Below, piece after piece: positions 49,065 to 62,041 of a stretch of DNA of 64,000 nt. The stretch comes from Augochlora pura. Lineage: Eukaryota; Arthropoda; Insecta; Hymenoptera; Halictidae. The notes below the pieces were generated by a model. That model did no database searches and had not been told where the DNA came from. It worked only from the letters and a program-made list of their open reading frames with translations. The first letter of the stretch is position 1. Each line of letters starts with the position of its first letter. Location: NCBI RefSeq assembly GCF_028453695.1, contig NC_135781.1:17359640-17423639 (forward strand). The letters are read 5' to 3'. The translations under genes and the position numbers were made by a program.

Positions 49065-52000
49065 CTAGTTAACTTCGAGATCACTATCGGCTTGATCATC
49101 TTGGTCGCTTTCCTCCTCCTCATCTTCTTCCTCGGAATAATACTGCGAGGGTGGCGACAGAACATCCTCGGAAAGTGAAGTGTGAGAAGATGAGGGAGGT
49201 CGAGAACCTTCTAATTTTGTGTCCAGGTCTTCCATAGAAGTACTTGGTCCAGGAATGGTCACTGGGATAAATTTTTCCAAATCACCACTTGCCAGTTCTG
49301 AAGGTAAATTATAACATTATGTAATCAATCGTGACATTAAACTGAAAAGTTGAAATTACACATGAAACATACGCTCCACATATTTTTCAAGTGATTTCGG
49401 AACCATTAACTTAGCCTTTCGCAAATTTTCCTCTGCACATTCTCCTTTTTCTAAACCTAAAAGTAATTAGTTTATATTAATAAGATTTATATTATTTTAT
49501 AAAATTCATATTGCTTAACCATGCTTTAAAAGCAACAATTTTTAAATATTAATTTAGCTTATAATAACAAAAAATAGGTCCTTTACCAAACGCTAAACCC
49601 ATTTGTTTTAGAACCTCGATATCATCGTGAATTTCAAACTTATCGTTAAAATTGAACAGGTACTCGGTTCTGCAATACACATAATTCATTACTAAAAACT
49701 TAAAAAAGAGAAGACGCTTGTAACGGTAAATGTAAACGTTTTCAGTAATCCTTACTTGTCATTTGAAATGCTGCAATCTATGACAGTCTTTTTGCTGGTA
49801 TTCACAATCAGGAATGGCAGCTGTATGGCAGAATTTGGTTTCGGTGGGCCACGAAGACTCTCATTGACACGATTACGCTCCACCAAATTTTTAAAAGAGA
49901 TATGTGAGAGAATAAGCTGATGCAATTGTTGTGTTTTTGCCTTGATCCTCTCAATTTTTTTCTTTTTGTCTTTTTCAAGTGCCAGACATTCCTGAAGTGA
50001 ATTAGTTGGCAGACCTAGCCACCTGATTTCTTTTTTTTCTTTTGAAATGATATTCATTGCCATCAGGACATTTAAAGCATCATAAACGCGTCTTCTAATG
50101 TTCTTCTGATCATATTGCTGTAAAACAGAGATAATGTATCTTATTTGTTCTCAAATTTTCATTGTTCGTAATATGAAAAGGAAAATAGAGTACCTGATCT
50201 GTTAAGGAATTTATATGAGCAGGATTAGTAAACTCTCCAACAAGTTCGTCCGCAACCTCGTTATACGATGTCGTTCCCTTCTTTTTAACTTTTTCGCAGA
50301 CTTTCATTGAAAAGTGACGTAGACCTTTACCAACTTTTTCTGTTTTTCTTCGCTTACTAAAAATTAGTTGGACACTAAATTTTGTGTTCAATATATACAA
50401 TATGATATAAGATTTTGTAGGAAATGTATTATTACTCTGGAACAAAATCGCCACCATCGACGTCTTGTCTTTTCCTAGACCCACTATGGTCCAATATTGG
50501 GCTGATATATGTCTTTCCACTTGCATCTTTTACAATTTGTTGATTTCCGGATTGTTGTTGCTGTTGTTGTTGAGACACTATTGCCTGCTTTATATCACTC
50601 TAGATAAAAAAATAATTAACATGTTTATTCTTGGATTAATTTTATATTAAAGAGACAGTGGAAAATTGATTTAGAATAAACTTTAAAGTATAAAAAGGAT
50701 ATACCATTTGCGCAGATGTCAATTGTATAGTCTTGGTCAGTACTGGTTCACCAGCCTTGGCTGTTGCCAATTTTGTGTTCTGCAATGGTATTGTAACCAA
50801 TCCTAAAATAATAAAACATTGACTTTATTATCTCTCCTTAGACACATTTATTTTTTAAGATTCCACCATTAAAACAAAGAAAAATGGAATACATAAATTT
50901 TTATTGATTACAACATGTTACTAATATACAAAATACTATATTTTTAGGATACAAAGATTAGCATTTGTTTACAATAGTTACTTACTTTGACCAGGGGTTG
51001 AAGGACTCTGAAGATTAAGAGTTCTAAGAACTTGTGCGTTCGATGACAAAACCTAAGTCAGATAAATTTATACTTAAATTGATTAAAACAGTTTAATAGA
51101 AATTATTAAAATGTTGACTATAAAAAATAATTAGTTATGAAACCAATTCCCAAAATGATCAAAATATTATACCTGAGATTCTTGGCTCGGAGTCTTAATG
51201 ACTTTAAGGCCACCTGCATTTGTTGTACTGACAATGCCACCCAATGCTTTATTTGCTGTACTCTGCACTACTTTTATCACTTGTGGATGACCTATAATGG
51301 GTATAATTTATGCTTTAATTTCTTTAAAATGTAACAAAATAAACACGTTGATTATATAGAATAAGGAAAACAATAAAAGTACACATAACAACCTCTGGAC
51401 ATAGAATTCACTTCAAATAAGATTCAAACCATAATTGTAAATCAAAATCCATTAAAGGAAGATATATAGAAGCATTATAAAATAAAAGTTTAATTGGTTA
51501 TTGAGTCATTTTTGTCTAAAGCAACATAAAGCTAACAGCATATATATTTACATATCATTGAAAATAAGTACCTAATACTAGTACATTAAACAAATGGGCA
51601 GTCCAATTTATTAGAACTTCTATTTAAATAGAAACTTCTATTAAATAAAACTGTGTTTTTGAAAGAAAGCATTGAGAAGTAAAAGTGACCTCTTCGATTG
51701 GATAACTAAATGGGATAAGTAGACACTTTTTTGGAACAGAAAGAAGTTCGTGGATAAAAAAAGAAGATAAATATAATCATTTAAGAGCAAAAGTGAAATC
51801 GACAGTACACTTTATTGAGTTCTGGATAAAAATATTGTGAGGCAGTCCGACATATGAGCCATATGAATATGAAGATAGAAAAGACTTCACAGAGATTTCG
51901 AATTGACAAAAATCGTTCAGAGTATAATAGAAATATGTGCACGGGTCCAGAGAAAAAGTGTTAGTAGAAGGTATAAGCAGTCTTAGCAGAAATGAAGAGA

Positions 52001-52111
52001 AATTAAGGCATTATCATCGAAGTGTGGCATGCTGATAATTGGCGCGCACTCGGCATACTCACCGTTCGCGTCATGTATGAGAAAGTTCATCGTTTTGTTT
52101 TGTTGCGTCAT
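49065..52111 (-). CDS. Dp: Transcription factor Dp (E2F dimerisation partner)
   Basis: Partner of E2F in cell-cycle transcription. Minus-strand exons: 52,063-52,111, 51,173-51,291, 50,986-51,052, 50,705-50,802, 50,436-50,599, 50,194-50,356, 49,756-50,117, 49,587-49,669, 49,373-49,456 and 49,065-49,297; all GT-AG, in phase, 473 residues (human TFDP1 is about 410). Start at MTQQNKTMNF. Residues 17-160 are a low-complexity Gln/Thr-rich region. The DNA-binding domain has GLRHFSMKVCEKV, GTTSYNEVADELV and RRRVYDALNVLMAMNIISK (about 175-245). The dimerisation region has ISFKNLVERNR and NTSKKTVIDCSISNDK. The C-terminus is acidic, as in TFDP1. A second, dead copy of the last exon lies at 42,393-42,506. 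Confidence 0.95.
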
Positions 52112-52560
52112 CCTCGAGGTTAGAATTCCGTCCCGGCGTCACCGACGATCACGACGATCGACCGAATGCCGAGTGAAAATAAAAAGATCATAGGTACACT
52201 CGCTAATCTTGGCTCGGTCTATCACCAAAATGGCGACTATGTTATAGAACCATTTGAGATCAGAATTTGTGAATATACAGTGAAATAAACGTTCGAATGC
52301 ACACGCGAGGATGAAAGTCAGCCGTTTCTTTATTGAACTGAATCAAACATTTTAACAGAATATTCGTCTGTTCGCGAAACTAACGCACGGATTTCTGCCT
52401 TCCGCGTGCACAGTACGGAATAGAGACGAGCTTGGCGGCACGACAAAGTTAAACAGCTGATTGGTCACTTTCCGAGTCACGTGGCCCCTTCTGTTCCACG
52501 TTTATGGGCACTGTAATCTTTGCAAGAACAACTTGTCTCTAGATAAGCGAAACATGGAAT
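52112..52560 (-). promoter_or_regulatory. Dp: Dp promoter region
   Basis: Just upstream of the Dp start the sequence turns GC-rich. CAAAATGGCG at 52,226-52,235 resembles a YY1 site, GTCACGTGG at 52,476-52,484 is an E-box, and GATTGG near 52,460 is an inverted CCAAT-like box. The start site is not determinable. The next gene upstream, Mo25, is divergent, but a 4.4-kb transposon separates the two. Confidence 0.4.
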
Positions 52561-52670
52561 ACTCTAGGATTTCGCGGGAGGGGTGGGGGCATATTTCCCT
52601 AGAGTAAGAAAATCTAAGGCAAGCTTCACTAGGGTAATAATATTGTTTTACGGCAGCGTTCTACCATCTA

Positions 52671-53323
52671 CAGTATCTCTTAATTCAAGAACCATACCCA
52701 GGGGCAACAAGGCTCTTGAACTGAGAGAATGCAACGAATTGGTGTGTTGCGATTGACTGACAATTCACAGCTGAACGGTATCTTGTACACTGTATTCTAT
52801 GTTTCTAGTACATGCATTTTTCCAGTAACTTAATTCTACCCCACATGCATGTAGGTTTCCCTTTCTTAAATTCCAGATGTATACTGTTGCGTAGCTTTTG
52901 GGTGGGATTTGGGGAGTTTTGGCTGATTCGGATGCCCGTGGAACACAAAAGTGTTCTGCTTGTGTAGGGCTCGTAAAAATTAACTAGTTACACAAAAATC
53001 GTCTTTAAAACTTTATTTCCTGGATAATGATGTTACCTCCAAGCCTTCAAAGTAAAGTCTGCCCGTATCTTCTCGAGGAATCGAGTTTTCTTCCTGCGTT
53101 CCCTCTGGTTTTTCCTCCCTTGTCCAATAGGAAAATTGTAGTCCTTTAGTTGGATGCTGATTTGTCGGATGGCCCATTTTCCGGTTGCAGATTGGTGGTG
53201 ATTGGTGGTTCGACGGAGCGCGTGCGGATGGAAGTGCGCGAAAGTCGAGCGCGCAGGGGTAAAAAGCCCGCCGAAACGAACGGAGTGGGGGTATGCCGCG
53301 CGCGAAGATTTCGGCTCGAGGAC

Positions 53324-53386
<63 letters not shown>

Positions 53387-53672
53387 GAGAGGGAGGATCT
53401 TTCGGGAGGCTACATGACATTGTCTATATTCCTCGATTAGTCTCGTTAAATATAAAAAAGGCTCAACGAAGAATTTCGTGGGAACTCTCTCGTTATCTCC
53501 TTACATATTCTCAGTTATTTATCCCCCTTTCGAGCGATACAGTGTCTCTATATAAATGTACGATATAAACCTGTATTTATATTCGAATTTCCCTCCTGTC
53601 GACATCAACTAAGATTATGATTTGCAAAACTAGAGGCGCTATTTATAACTACGTTTGCGTGATCACGCAATA
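52671..53672. repeat. Left long inverted repeat
   Basis: Reverse-complement partner of 55,873-57,044, with many substitutions and indels. Contains a GA microsatellite at 53,327-53,393. Confidence 0.7.
53327..53393. repeat. (GA)n microsatellite in the left inverted repeat
   Basis: Roughly 33 GA units with two GG interruptions. The right inverted repeat has only CTCTCTCTCAC at the matching place (about 56,184-56,194), so the tract expanded in one arm. Confidence 0.9.
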
Positions 53673-55872
53673 AAAATAACATTTTTTGTTTTTAGATTCT
53701 TGCAATTCGTGTTTCCTAATCTTACCTTTATATTATTCTATGATTTACGAAGTACAGACTTCTACATTGGCCAATGTGTCGTATGCACTGTACTTCATTT
53801 CACAATATTTTAAATTTACACTCTTTATATATTTGTTCTATCATTCTATATTGGCCTATTTCTATCAAGAGTTCCTTACTTTATACTCAAACTGAACAGA
53901 AAGTACCTTTCACAATTTCGACATCTTGGTACGCGGGTACTGGGAAACTAATTGTAGTCCTAAAAAAGGAAAAAAATATTCACTCTCCATGCGATAGCGA
54001 TCTAGTAGTGCTTCATAAAAATTTTATATTAAATAGAAAGATTATAATTAGATATTCCACGTAGAGAGGAAATAAAAGTCAAAGGGGTAAAGGAATGTGG
54101 ACCATTTTTTCGAAACGTTTTGCAACGTTATAATGCAAATCGCGATGTGCTCATCTGAGCTGATTGTTGGGACCTTCTCCATTGTTGTAGCTGCAGCATG
54201 GGCTCCTGAAAAGTCGAATGAAGCTATTGCAACACAATTATTTCGTTGCAACGCTAGTTCAACGAACAGAAATTCGAAAAATTATTTTAATTTCCAAAAA
54301 GATGAAATCTATAAATTTTGAAAAGTAAACTGTGAATAGTTTACAATACTACTTTTGAGGCTACTCAACACAGTAACTTAAATAAACGCGACTGTTTCAT
54401 TCAAAAAGTTAACTTTGATTTTTATTTAAAATTTCTATTCAGATCTATACATAATAAATTATATAATAATATACATGGTAATATACGCAATAATTTTTGT
54501 CTTACATTTCATTAAAATAAGAAATCTGAAAATCCTAGTCAATAAGAGTTATTACTTCCAAATTGTTCTTCAAAATGAATCTATTTAGATGAATGTTAAC
54601 AAATTTAATTACTTGAGATTTAAAAGAGAAAACGCGAATCATTAAAAATACATGGTAACAACAAATATGCGATCTCTGTTTAGTAAAATTGAGAATATTA
54701 ATGATAAAAAAGAATATAACTATGGAATTTGAAATAAGGAGTGAATAAAAATAAAAGAGAAGCAGCAGCAACAAAGAAAGGCAGCAGTAAGAGAGAAGAA
54801 GCAACAGGAAGTGCAGAGAAGTTTCTATAATTCAATTCATTTATATTTCGAAAGATGAATTTATGTAGAAAATGAAAATAAAATTTTGTTAGATAAGGAG
54901 GAAGTAAAATAAATTTAGATCAACTTTAAAAAGAAAAAGAAATTCGTTTACACAAACTAAAGTCAACATCGTGGCTCTAAATATCGAAAAAACGAAAATG
55001 ATTTTTATATAAAAGAGTTTTAAATCACCAGAAGTGGCCAGTGCTAATCACTAAGATGACCACTGCTAACTACTAGCATGACCATTACTGAACACAGGAG
55101 TGGACCAAAGGTCAGTAATGGTCATCCTATAGTTCCATCCTAGATTAAGTCACTTTTGGAACGAAACCCTCTACAACCACTCTGCTTCTTCCGGCGAGCA
55201 TACAGCAACTGACTGAACAATCTGCTCGGCTGAATAGGTAACCAAGAGTTACCCCCACTACTGATTTCGATCAACTTTGATTTCCGTGATCAATGACATG
55301 GATTATGAAATCGAATTTCTTTCATTAATAAATTTATTACTTCTTCTTAATAATTATAACAATACCGTTCGTTAGAAATATAGTTAAGTAGCTCTTGGCA
55401 TTTTTGCCAGTTAATTTGTAATTAAAAATAACTGACAAAATCAGAAATCTGAAATAATGTTTCGAGCACGAATGTTTCAAAAAATTTTTGCATAACATCT
55501 GAAAAAATCATCTTTTCCCACATTTAAACAAAATTTTGACAATTAAATTAAAAAGTGTTTTCAAGATATACTTTCCATTTTTATCATCAATCTGAAATTA
55601 GCGCGCAAAACAGTGCAATAAGCTTATAAGAAATACCATTGACAAGAAAAAATCCTGCATTAATAATAGTATCTCATGGGTGACATAGAAATCTATTAAT
55701 AATAACACTGAAAGTAATATAAACTTTCATAAAACCCGGTTTTATACCGTCACCCCTTATCTTCCGCAGTAGATATTTGCGCACTTCATTGCGCCGGCAC
55801 AATGTGGTCTGGATTAGCATAAGGTGTGACATTTTACCAAAAAATGAACTTTCACATATCGATCTGTATTGA

Positions 55873-57044
55873 ATTGTTGCGTGATCACGCGAACGCAGTT
55901 ATAAATAGCGCCTCCAATTACGCAAATTATAAACTCAGTTGATGCCGATAGAAGGGAAGTTCAAATGTAATAATTTAGAATAGGTAAACAGATAACGAGA
56001 GAGAGAATTCCCACGGAATCTTCAATAAGAATTTATTTAGCGAAACTAATCGAGCAACAAAAGAAAAGTCACGTATTCTCTTGAACAATCGTTCCTTATC
56101 TTGAAGGCGAGTCGAAACCTGAGCCCTTCAGGACAGGAAGTCATAAATTCTCGATTGAGGAACCCCTGGACCTTTCCCTCGGACCTCTCTCTCACACGCG
56201 GCCCACAGGCAGAAATCTTCGCGCGCAACACCCCCAACACATCTTGTTTTGGCGGGCCTTCCACCCTCGCGTGCTAATCAGTTCCCACGTGCTCTCAATC
56301 TTTTGCGCGCGTCGTCTAGCTACCTCCACCACCATCAATCTGCAACCGGAAGACGGGCCATCCGACGAATCAACATCCAGCTAAAGGTCCCCAATTTTCC
56401 TATTTAGACGAGGGAGGAAAAACCAGAGGGAAAGCAGAAAAAAAATTCGATTCTTCGGGAAAATACGGACAGACTTTATTTTGAAGGTTTGGAGACAACA
56501 TCGTTTATCCAGAAAATAAAGTTGATTAGAGACGACTTGTGTAACCATTTAATTTTTACAAGCCCTGCACTTTTGTGTTCCACGGGCATCCGAACCAGCC
56601 AAACTTCCCAAATCCCACCCAATGCTACGCAACAGAATATGTATTGCTTACAAACGCAAAAATTCGAAACATATCTCAATGTACACTGAGCATCATTCAC
56701 AAATTCGCTGATAAATATGGTCGAGAATCCTACGAGGCGAAAAGTCAACTATTGCGCCGCATGTTTTGGATATAGCTTCAGGCGTACGGATGCGCGAAAA
56801 GAGTGAGACAGCAAACACGATAAAGTGAGACAAGTTACATTGGTGGACGGTGTAAATCGTTTCTCATAGTGCTGTCTGATGTGCTGTCTTGTTCACTTGC
56901 TATTTTTCTCTTTCTCATTGACTATGAGGGCAGCACTGTTCAGTTGTGAATCCTCAGCCAATCAGAGTACTGCAATTCTCTGCATTCTCTCAATTCAAGA
57001 GCCTTGTTGTCCCCGGATATGGTTCTTGAATTGAGAGATTACTG
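55873..57044. repeat. Right long inverted repeat
   Basis: Partner of the left arm; ends GAATTGAGAGATTACTG followed by TA. Confidence 0.7.
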
Positions 57045-57046
57045 TA

Positions 57047-58523
57047 CATATGTATAGTGTAAAATAATGTTAGAGGGATCTTCCTCAAAATTAATACATG
57101 AGGCCTAAATATTTTAATGTCTCGTTATTTTAGAACAATAATTAATTGCCACGAAAGAATAGATCGTACAGAAATTAGTTACGTTTGAAATAATGAGTCT
57201 TAGGTTGTAACGAAGCCGATTGAATCGCGATTTTGTTTTCAAAGTCTTCTGATTGGCCAAGAAGAAAATTTCTAGATAGTCAAAACCAATAATATTTTTG
57301 CAGAGTCGGCGTTAGTCGTAAAAGAATTTTGATAAGAGACGTCATAGAATCGTGCAATTAGTCAAAAGTTTTTAAAGATAAATAATTTATTCGTGGTGTT
57401 CTTTAAAAATATCTTTATAACACTGCATATAATTAGAATCCGTTATCGACGGAGTTGTTATAATCGTATAAATTGTGCTTTTAATACGGTATACTGAATT
57501 GAAAAGTAGCTGCCTTATATGTGCGCTTTTAAAAGAATCGCATAGGATACCTCGAACCGAGGTTGAGGGTTCGTTCAGGGTCTGACTGAATGGTAAGATT
57601 ATTTTAAGGCTCGCGAGGCGATTGAAACACAGGTTAAACGTTTACTACCTTCTTCGATAAACCCGCAGTCTAGCAAGTTGCATCTTAACGTCCTTTAGTC
57701 CCCTCGAATCTATCAATTATCATTTCTATTATTCATCATTGTAGTAAAACTGTACGAATTTCTTGTTGTTTTGCTAATTTCATTTTTTCTTTCACCTGAA
57801 TCTCTCTATCGTCATTGTGTCGTTCATCGACTCAATAAACGACCTCCATTTTTGTTGCAACTATTTCGTTTGGTGTATTTCCTGCAGTATTGCTCCGTTT
57901 ATTAGTTTTTAATATTTTTTCAATCTTTTTGCAGTTTGGCGACTGCAACTCTACGATAATTGAAACTTTTAGGTTAAAGTTAATGCAACATTTCTAAACA
58001 ACAGAAACCATAAATTAATATGTATAAAATAATGCTTCTTAGTGGTAGATTGTAGTCTGCAACGAATTTGACATTTACATGCACAGATATAACCTGATGG
58101 AACCTGTTTAGTATCATTGATCACACATTTAATAGAACATGAAAAGTACATATGTATAAAGCATTTTTTTTTTTAAATGACACAAGGATATACATGAAAT
58201 CAAGGATGTCATATTTAAGGAATACAAGAAGTTTTGTCAACAACATTTTTTGCCTCTGAATTTGGAGCAGTTACAGTGATAGACTAAATCACGTAATTTC
58301 TTAATCCAAATTTTATTTCAATAACTTTTTCTCATGTATTTGCTCATATTTACGCCATTAATTCAAATTATTTTAATTTACAAAAAATAAAAAATTAATT
58401 ATTATTATATGAGGAAAGATTTAGTGTATCTAATATAATTTGTACATAATGTACACCGAGTTAAGACATCTAACATCTTTGTTATGTTCACATGTTCCAC
58501 TAGGTCTGTACATTGTAAGAAAC
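57047..58523. other. Intergenic DNA and Mo25 5' region
   Basis: No gene seen. A GC-richer stretch at about 57,520-57,670, with a GTAAGA donor-like site near 57,592, could be a noncoding first exon of Mo25. A CACTAG acceptor just before 58,503 would join to the start-codon exon. This is inferred from splice-like signals only. Confidence 0.4.
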
Positions 58524-61086
58524 ATGCCTCTGTTCGGAAAGTCTCAAAAGAGTCCGGCGGAGGTCGTAAAAGCTCTTAAAGAGGCAGTAAATGCATTGGA
58601 GCGTGGTGACAAGAAGGTAGAAAAGGTATGTTGTGAAACTGATTTGTGGTTTCTATGATGCAGTATGTTAATTTTCAGGCTCAAGAGGATGTCAGTAAAA
58701 ATTTGGTACATATAAAAAATATGCTTTATGGAACAGCCGAGACAGAGCCCCAGGCAGATATTGTTGTTGCTCAGTTGGCACAAGAATTATATAATAGTAA
58801 TTTGTTGCTTTTACTTGTGCAAAACCTTAGTCGTATAGATTTTGAGGTATGTGAACATTTATTTTGAATGCAATTTATTATCATACATACTGCCCATCCA
58901 CAACAAAATGGCACAGGAAAACTTATATGGTTCTATCCCATACCCTAAGAATGGCCTCTCCCTGTACCCCAGAGTAGGCATTTGTACCTTCTCCTTGTGG
59001 ATGGGCAGTATATATAAACAGATGTATCATTTTTAGATATTTATCATTAGTAACAAACAAAACTGTTATAGGAATATGAAAATTTATTTAGTTTGGATCC
59101 ATAAAATGTAATCATTTCATACTTACCATTACTATCTATTAATTATATATTTTCTATTTAATTCTACAATCTCTTTTAATTTTTTTTATAAGCGTTTAAT
59201 TTTCAATTCAAATGTTACAGAAAAACCAGCATATCATGCAAAATATATCTGGGAAAGTAATTTTTCATCTTGGCAGTGCTAGATTTTAAACTTTTAATTG
59301 TCCACAAACTTTTTTAACTAAATGTAAAAGAAAGTATAAAGTGCAAAAGTTGTAGAATTAAATGTAGTATTAAATATGTTTAAATTGACAATGATTAGCA
59401 TGTTAACATATTAAGAATCTTTTGTGTAATGTTCACTCTAATATTTATTTTTTTTACAACATAATATTTAATAGGGAAAGAAAGATGTCGCGCAAGTGTT
59501 TAATAATATACTGCGAAGACAAATTGGAACCAGGTCGCCAACAGTGGAATATATATGTACCAAACCAGAAATATTGTTTACTCTTATGTCTGGGTAAGTG
59601 GAAAATAAAATCCAGATTACTTTTCTTTTAATTTAGATCATTTCTAAAGTGACCCATATAATTCTAGGTATGAGCACCAAGATATCGCCTTAAATTGTGG
59701 CACTATGTTAAGAGAATGTGCGAGATACGAGGCTCTGGCTAAAATAATGATCTATTCGGATGATTTTTACAATTTTTTCAGATATGTTGAAGTATCAACC
59801 TTCGACATAGCTTCCGACGCATTTTCTACATTCAAAGTAAGCGATGATAAGCGCATGATATATCGTACTTAAAGTAAAGCAATACTGTTGGTGCATCCGG
59901 TACGTTGGTTTTTAGGAATTACTTACCAGGCATAAAATACTGAGCGCTGAATTTTTAGAAATAAATTACGATAAAGTTTTCTCTCATTATCAAAGGTTAT
60001 TGAATTCGGAAAACTATGTAACGCGACGACAGAGTTTGAAACTGCTAGGGGAACTTTTACTTGATAGACATAATTTTACCGTATGTACAATTTTAATTAG
60101 TTTATTTTAAAATATGTACTTTGAATGCACTCCAATTAAAAATGCAATTATACATCATAATTTTCAAATTTTAGGTAATGACACGATATATTTCAAATCC
60201 TGATAATCTGAAGTTAATGATGAATATGCTCAAAGAGAAATCACGTAATATACAGTTCGAAGCGTTCCACGTTTTTAAGGTATATCTGATCATTTATAAA
60301 TTATTAACATTTCTTAATAATTAGCTCGTTTTAGTATTAGTCTTCTAGAATTAAATAAACAATAATGCCTGGTTAAGTGATGCTGCCCTAGTATTTTCTA
60401 GTGCATTATACTTTAAGCAATGTAATGTTTTTTCAAACTTGCTCATCCTTAAATGATCCAGAAGATAGAAGCGCTGAAGTAAGTAGAAAGTTTGTTAAGT
60501 ATGGATGTATGGATTATGCCTTGACAATCTTGTCCGTTCTAAGAAGTGGAAGGGATAGAAAGTGCCAGTTAATTAAGAAAGAAACCGAGCATTATTGTAT
60601 TAAATTTATCTATCGTTTATTCTGTAAATGATTATATCAAGATCGTAATCAGTACTTTTTTCTTTTTTTGAAAGCATTAACTGAGAATATTTAAGAAGAA
60701 AGAAACCCAAATAATGGTGGATTTTAAAACAAATTCAGACTTTTTTAAGTGTATTTAATGCTCGATGCTTACTTTGCAGAATGTTATTTATTATTCTAGG
60801 ATATTCAAGGCTGTTATATTCCGGAATAATAAAAAAGAATTGTATAAAATGCAAAAAAATTCTCTTCGAATTTATATTCTAATCTATACTCATAATTATG
60901 TAGGTGTTCGTGGCAAATCCAAACAAGCCAAAACCGATACTAGACATTTTACTGCGCAACCAGGAGAAACTAATTGAATTCCTGACGCGCTTCCACACTG
61001 ATCGTTCTGAGGACGAGCAATTTAACGACGAGAAGGCGTACCTAATTAAACAAATTCAAGAACTTCAGTCTGTACATGAGAATTAA
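58524..61086 (+). CDS. Mo25: Mo25 / CAB39 scaffold protein
   Basis: Helical-repeat scaffold that, with STRAD, activates LKB1 and also stimulates GCK-family kinases in the cytoplasm. Exons: 58,524-58,625, 58,679-58,846, 59,475-59,593, 59,668-59,836, 59,916-60,080, 60,175-60,279 and 60,904-61,086, all GT-AG and in phase, 336 residues (human CAB39 341). Conserved stretches include MPLFGKSQKSPAEVVKALKE, KKDVAQVFNNILRRQIGTR, FRYVEVSTFDIASDAF, SLKLLGELLLDRHNF and NIQFEAFHVFKVFVANPNKP. The C-terminus ends near DEQFNDEKAYLIKQI plus a short tail. An AATAAA follows at 61,350-61,355. Introns 2 and 6 hold a small inverted-repeat element and an unexplained ORF. Confidence 0.96.
58887..59011. mobile_element. 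125-bp element with perfect 17-bp inverted ends
   Basis: ATACTGCCCATCCACAA at 58,887-58,903 and its exact reverse complement at 58,995-59,011 flank about 90 bp, in Mo25 intron 2. Probably a small MITE; no coding potential, and the target duplication is not clear. Confidence 0.5.
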
Positions 61087-62041
61087 GTCCTAAATACAAG
61101 TTATTGCTACAGCTACCGTTAACTACTACTATTGAAGTCTATTCAGCTGCTGTTGCCACTGGTTACACCATCACAGTCACCGATGTAGCCAACTATCATT
61201 ATTTTCTTCCTCTCTTTCTGGCTCTTACTCTTCCTTTCTTTCACTTGTTATAATTATCGTTGATCGATTCGAAATGATTCGATTTTTATTATTATTATTA
61301 TTAATTATTATTATTATTGCTATTACTTTTATTTGCGAGTAGTTCTGTAAATAAAGTTTTTCGTTTAATTGCGTACTACTGTATCTTATATGAAAATGAT
61401 TCTAAGTTACATACATATACTTCCACCGAATGAAAGTTCATTAAATTGAATAACAAAAAAGTATAGGCTTATAAGGTCCACGTTCATTTCTTTTAACATT
61501 CGAATGCTAAGTACTAGTATCATAACTACTATCATAACTATATCATCTAACAGTAAGTTAATGCAACTTTAAATTACATAGTTAAACTAATTTATTATCG
61601 ATAGATATTCAATTATTTAAAGATATGGAATTCAACTAAGAAAAGCAAATATTCAATCGTAAGAAAAAAGCGCTTAATTTGAATGGTAGAAGTGCATATC
61701 ACGTGGTCTTTCATCGCAGAAATACATACACACGATGGTGGTCAGATTCAGTCAGATTAGGCTAGTCAATATAGTGATCAGTATTGATAAAAAATTTTAC
61801 ATTTGTATCGGTGATTTAACATTATTTACTAATAAAAATTACGGTTTTTGTTATTGTAAATGTGTTAAAAATTAATATTTCAATGCAGTTGTAAAATAAA
61901 TAAAATTGTCATTAAGTGGGAATTGTAAAAGTCGAGAATTTGTGTAAAGTAAATTCAATGAAAAACGAAATCACATGAAACTGTTCTGGTATGTCATGAC
62001 AGGTGATATATTTGTCAATAAGGAATATGGAATAAATAAAA
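61087..62041. other. Mo25 3' UTR and DHHC gene upstream region
   Basis: Mo25 3' UTR to about 61,375, then AT-rich DNA. The DHHC promoter or leader probably lies at about 61,680-62,041, without a recognisable core element. Confidence 0.45.
61350..61355 (+). terminator. Mo25: Mo25 poly(A) signal
   Basis: AATAAA about 265 nt after the stop, following an ATT-repeat stretch at about 61,290-61,320. Confidence 0.55.

Larger units (their letters stand above)
42507..49178. repeat. Tandem duplication, copy 2 (COPS9 + intact Dp end)
   Basis: Second unit, 6,672 bp. Relative to copy 1 it contains three insertions (43,369-43,733; 43,797-45,877; 45,939-47,078) and has about 1.22 kb (copy 1, 38,965-40,187) replaced by about 0.36 kb of unrelated DNA (42,895-43,258). 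These events account for the size difference within a few bases. The segment about 48,002-49,056 seems identical to copy 1, while DNA on either side differs by several percent. Confidence 0.85.
52671..57044. mobile_element. Complete 4.37-kb element with ~1-kb inverted repeats
   Basis: Ends are TA-CAGTATCTCTTAATTCAAG (left) and GAATTGAGAGATTACTG-TA (right), giving inverted repeats beginning CAGTA with a TA target duplication, as in pogo/Tigger-type or other TA-inserting families. The inverted repeats are long. Left about 52,671-53,672 and right about 55,873-57,044 share several blocks in reverse complement: CCCGTGGAACACAAAAGTG, AGGCGCTATTTATAACT, GCGTGATCACGC and the GA-repeat flanks. The middle 2.2 kb is AT-rich with no transposase, so it is non-autonomous. 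A damaged relative lies at 1986-5634. Confidence 0.75.
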
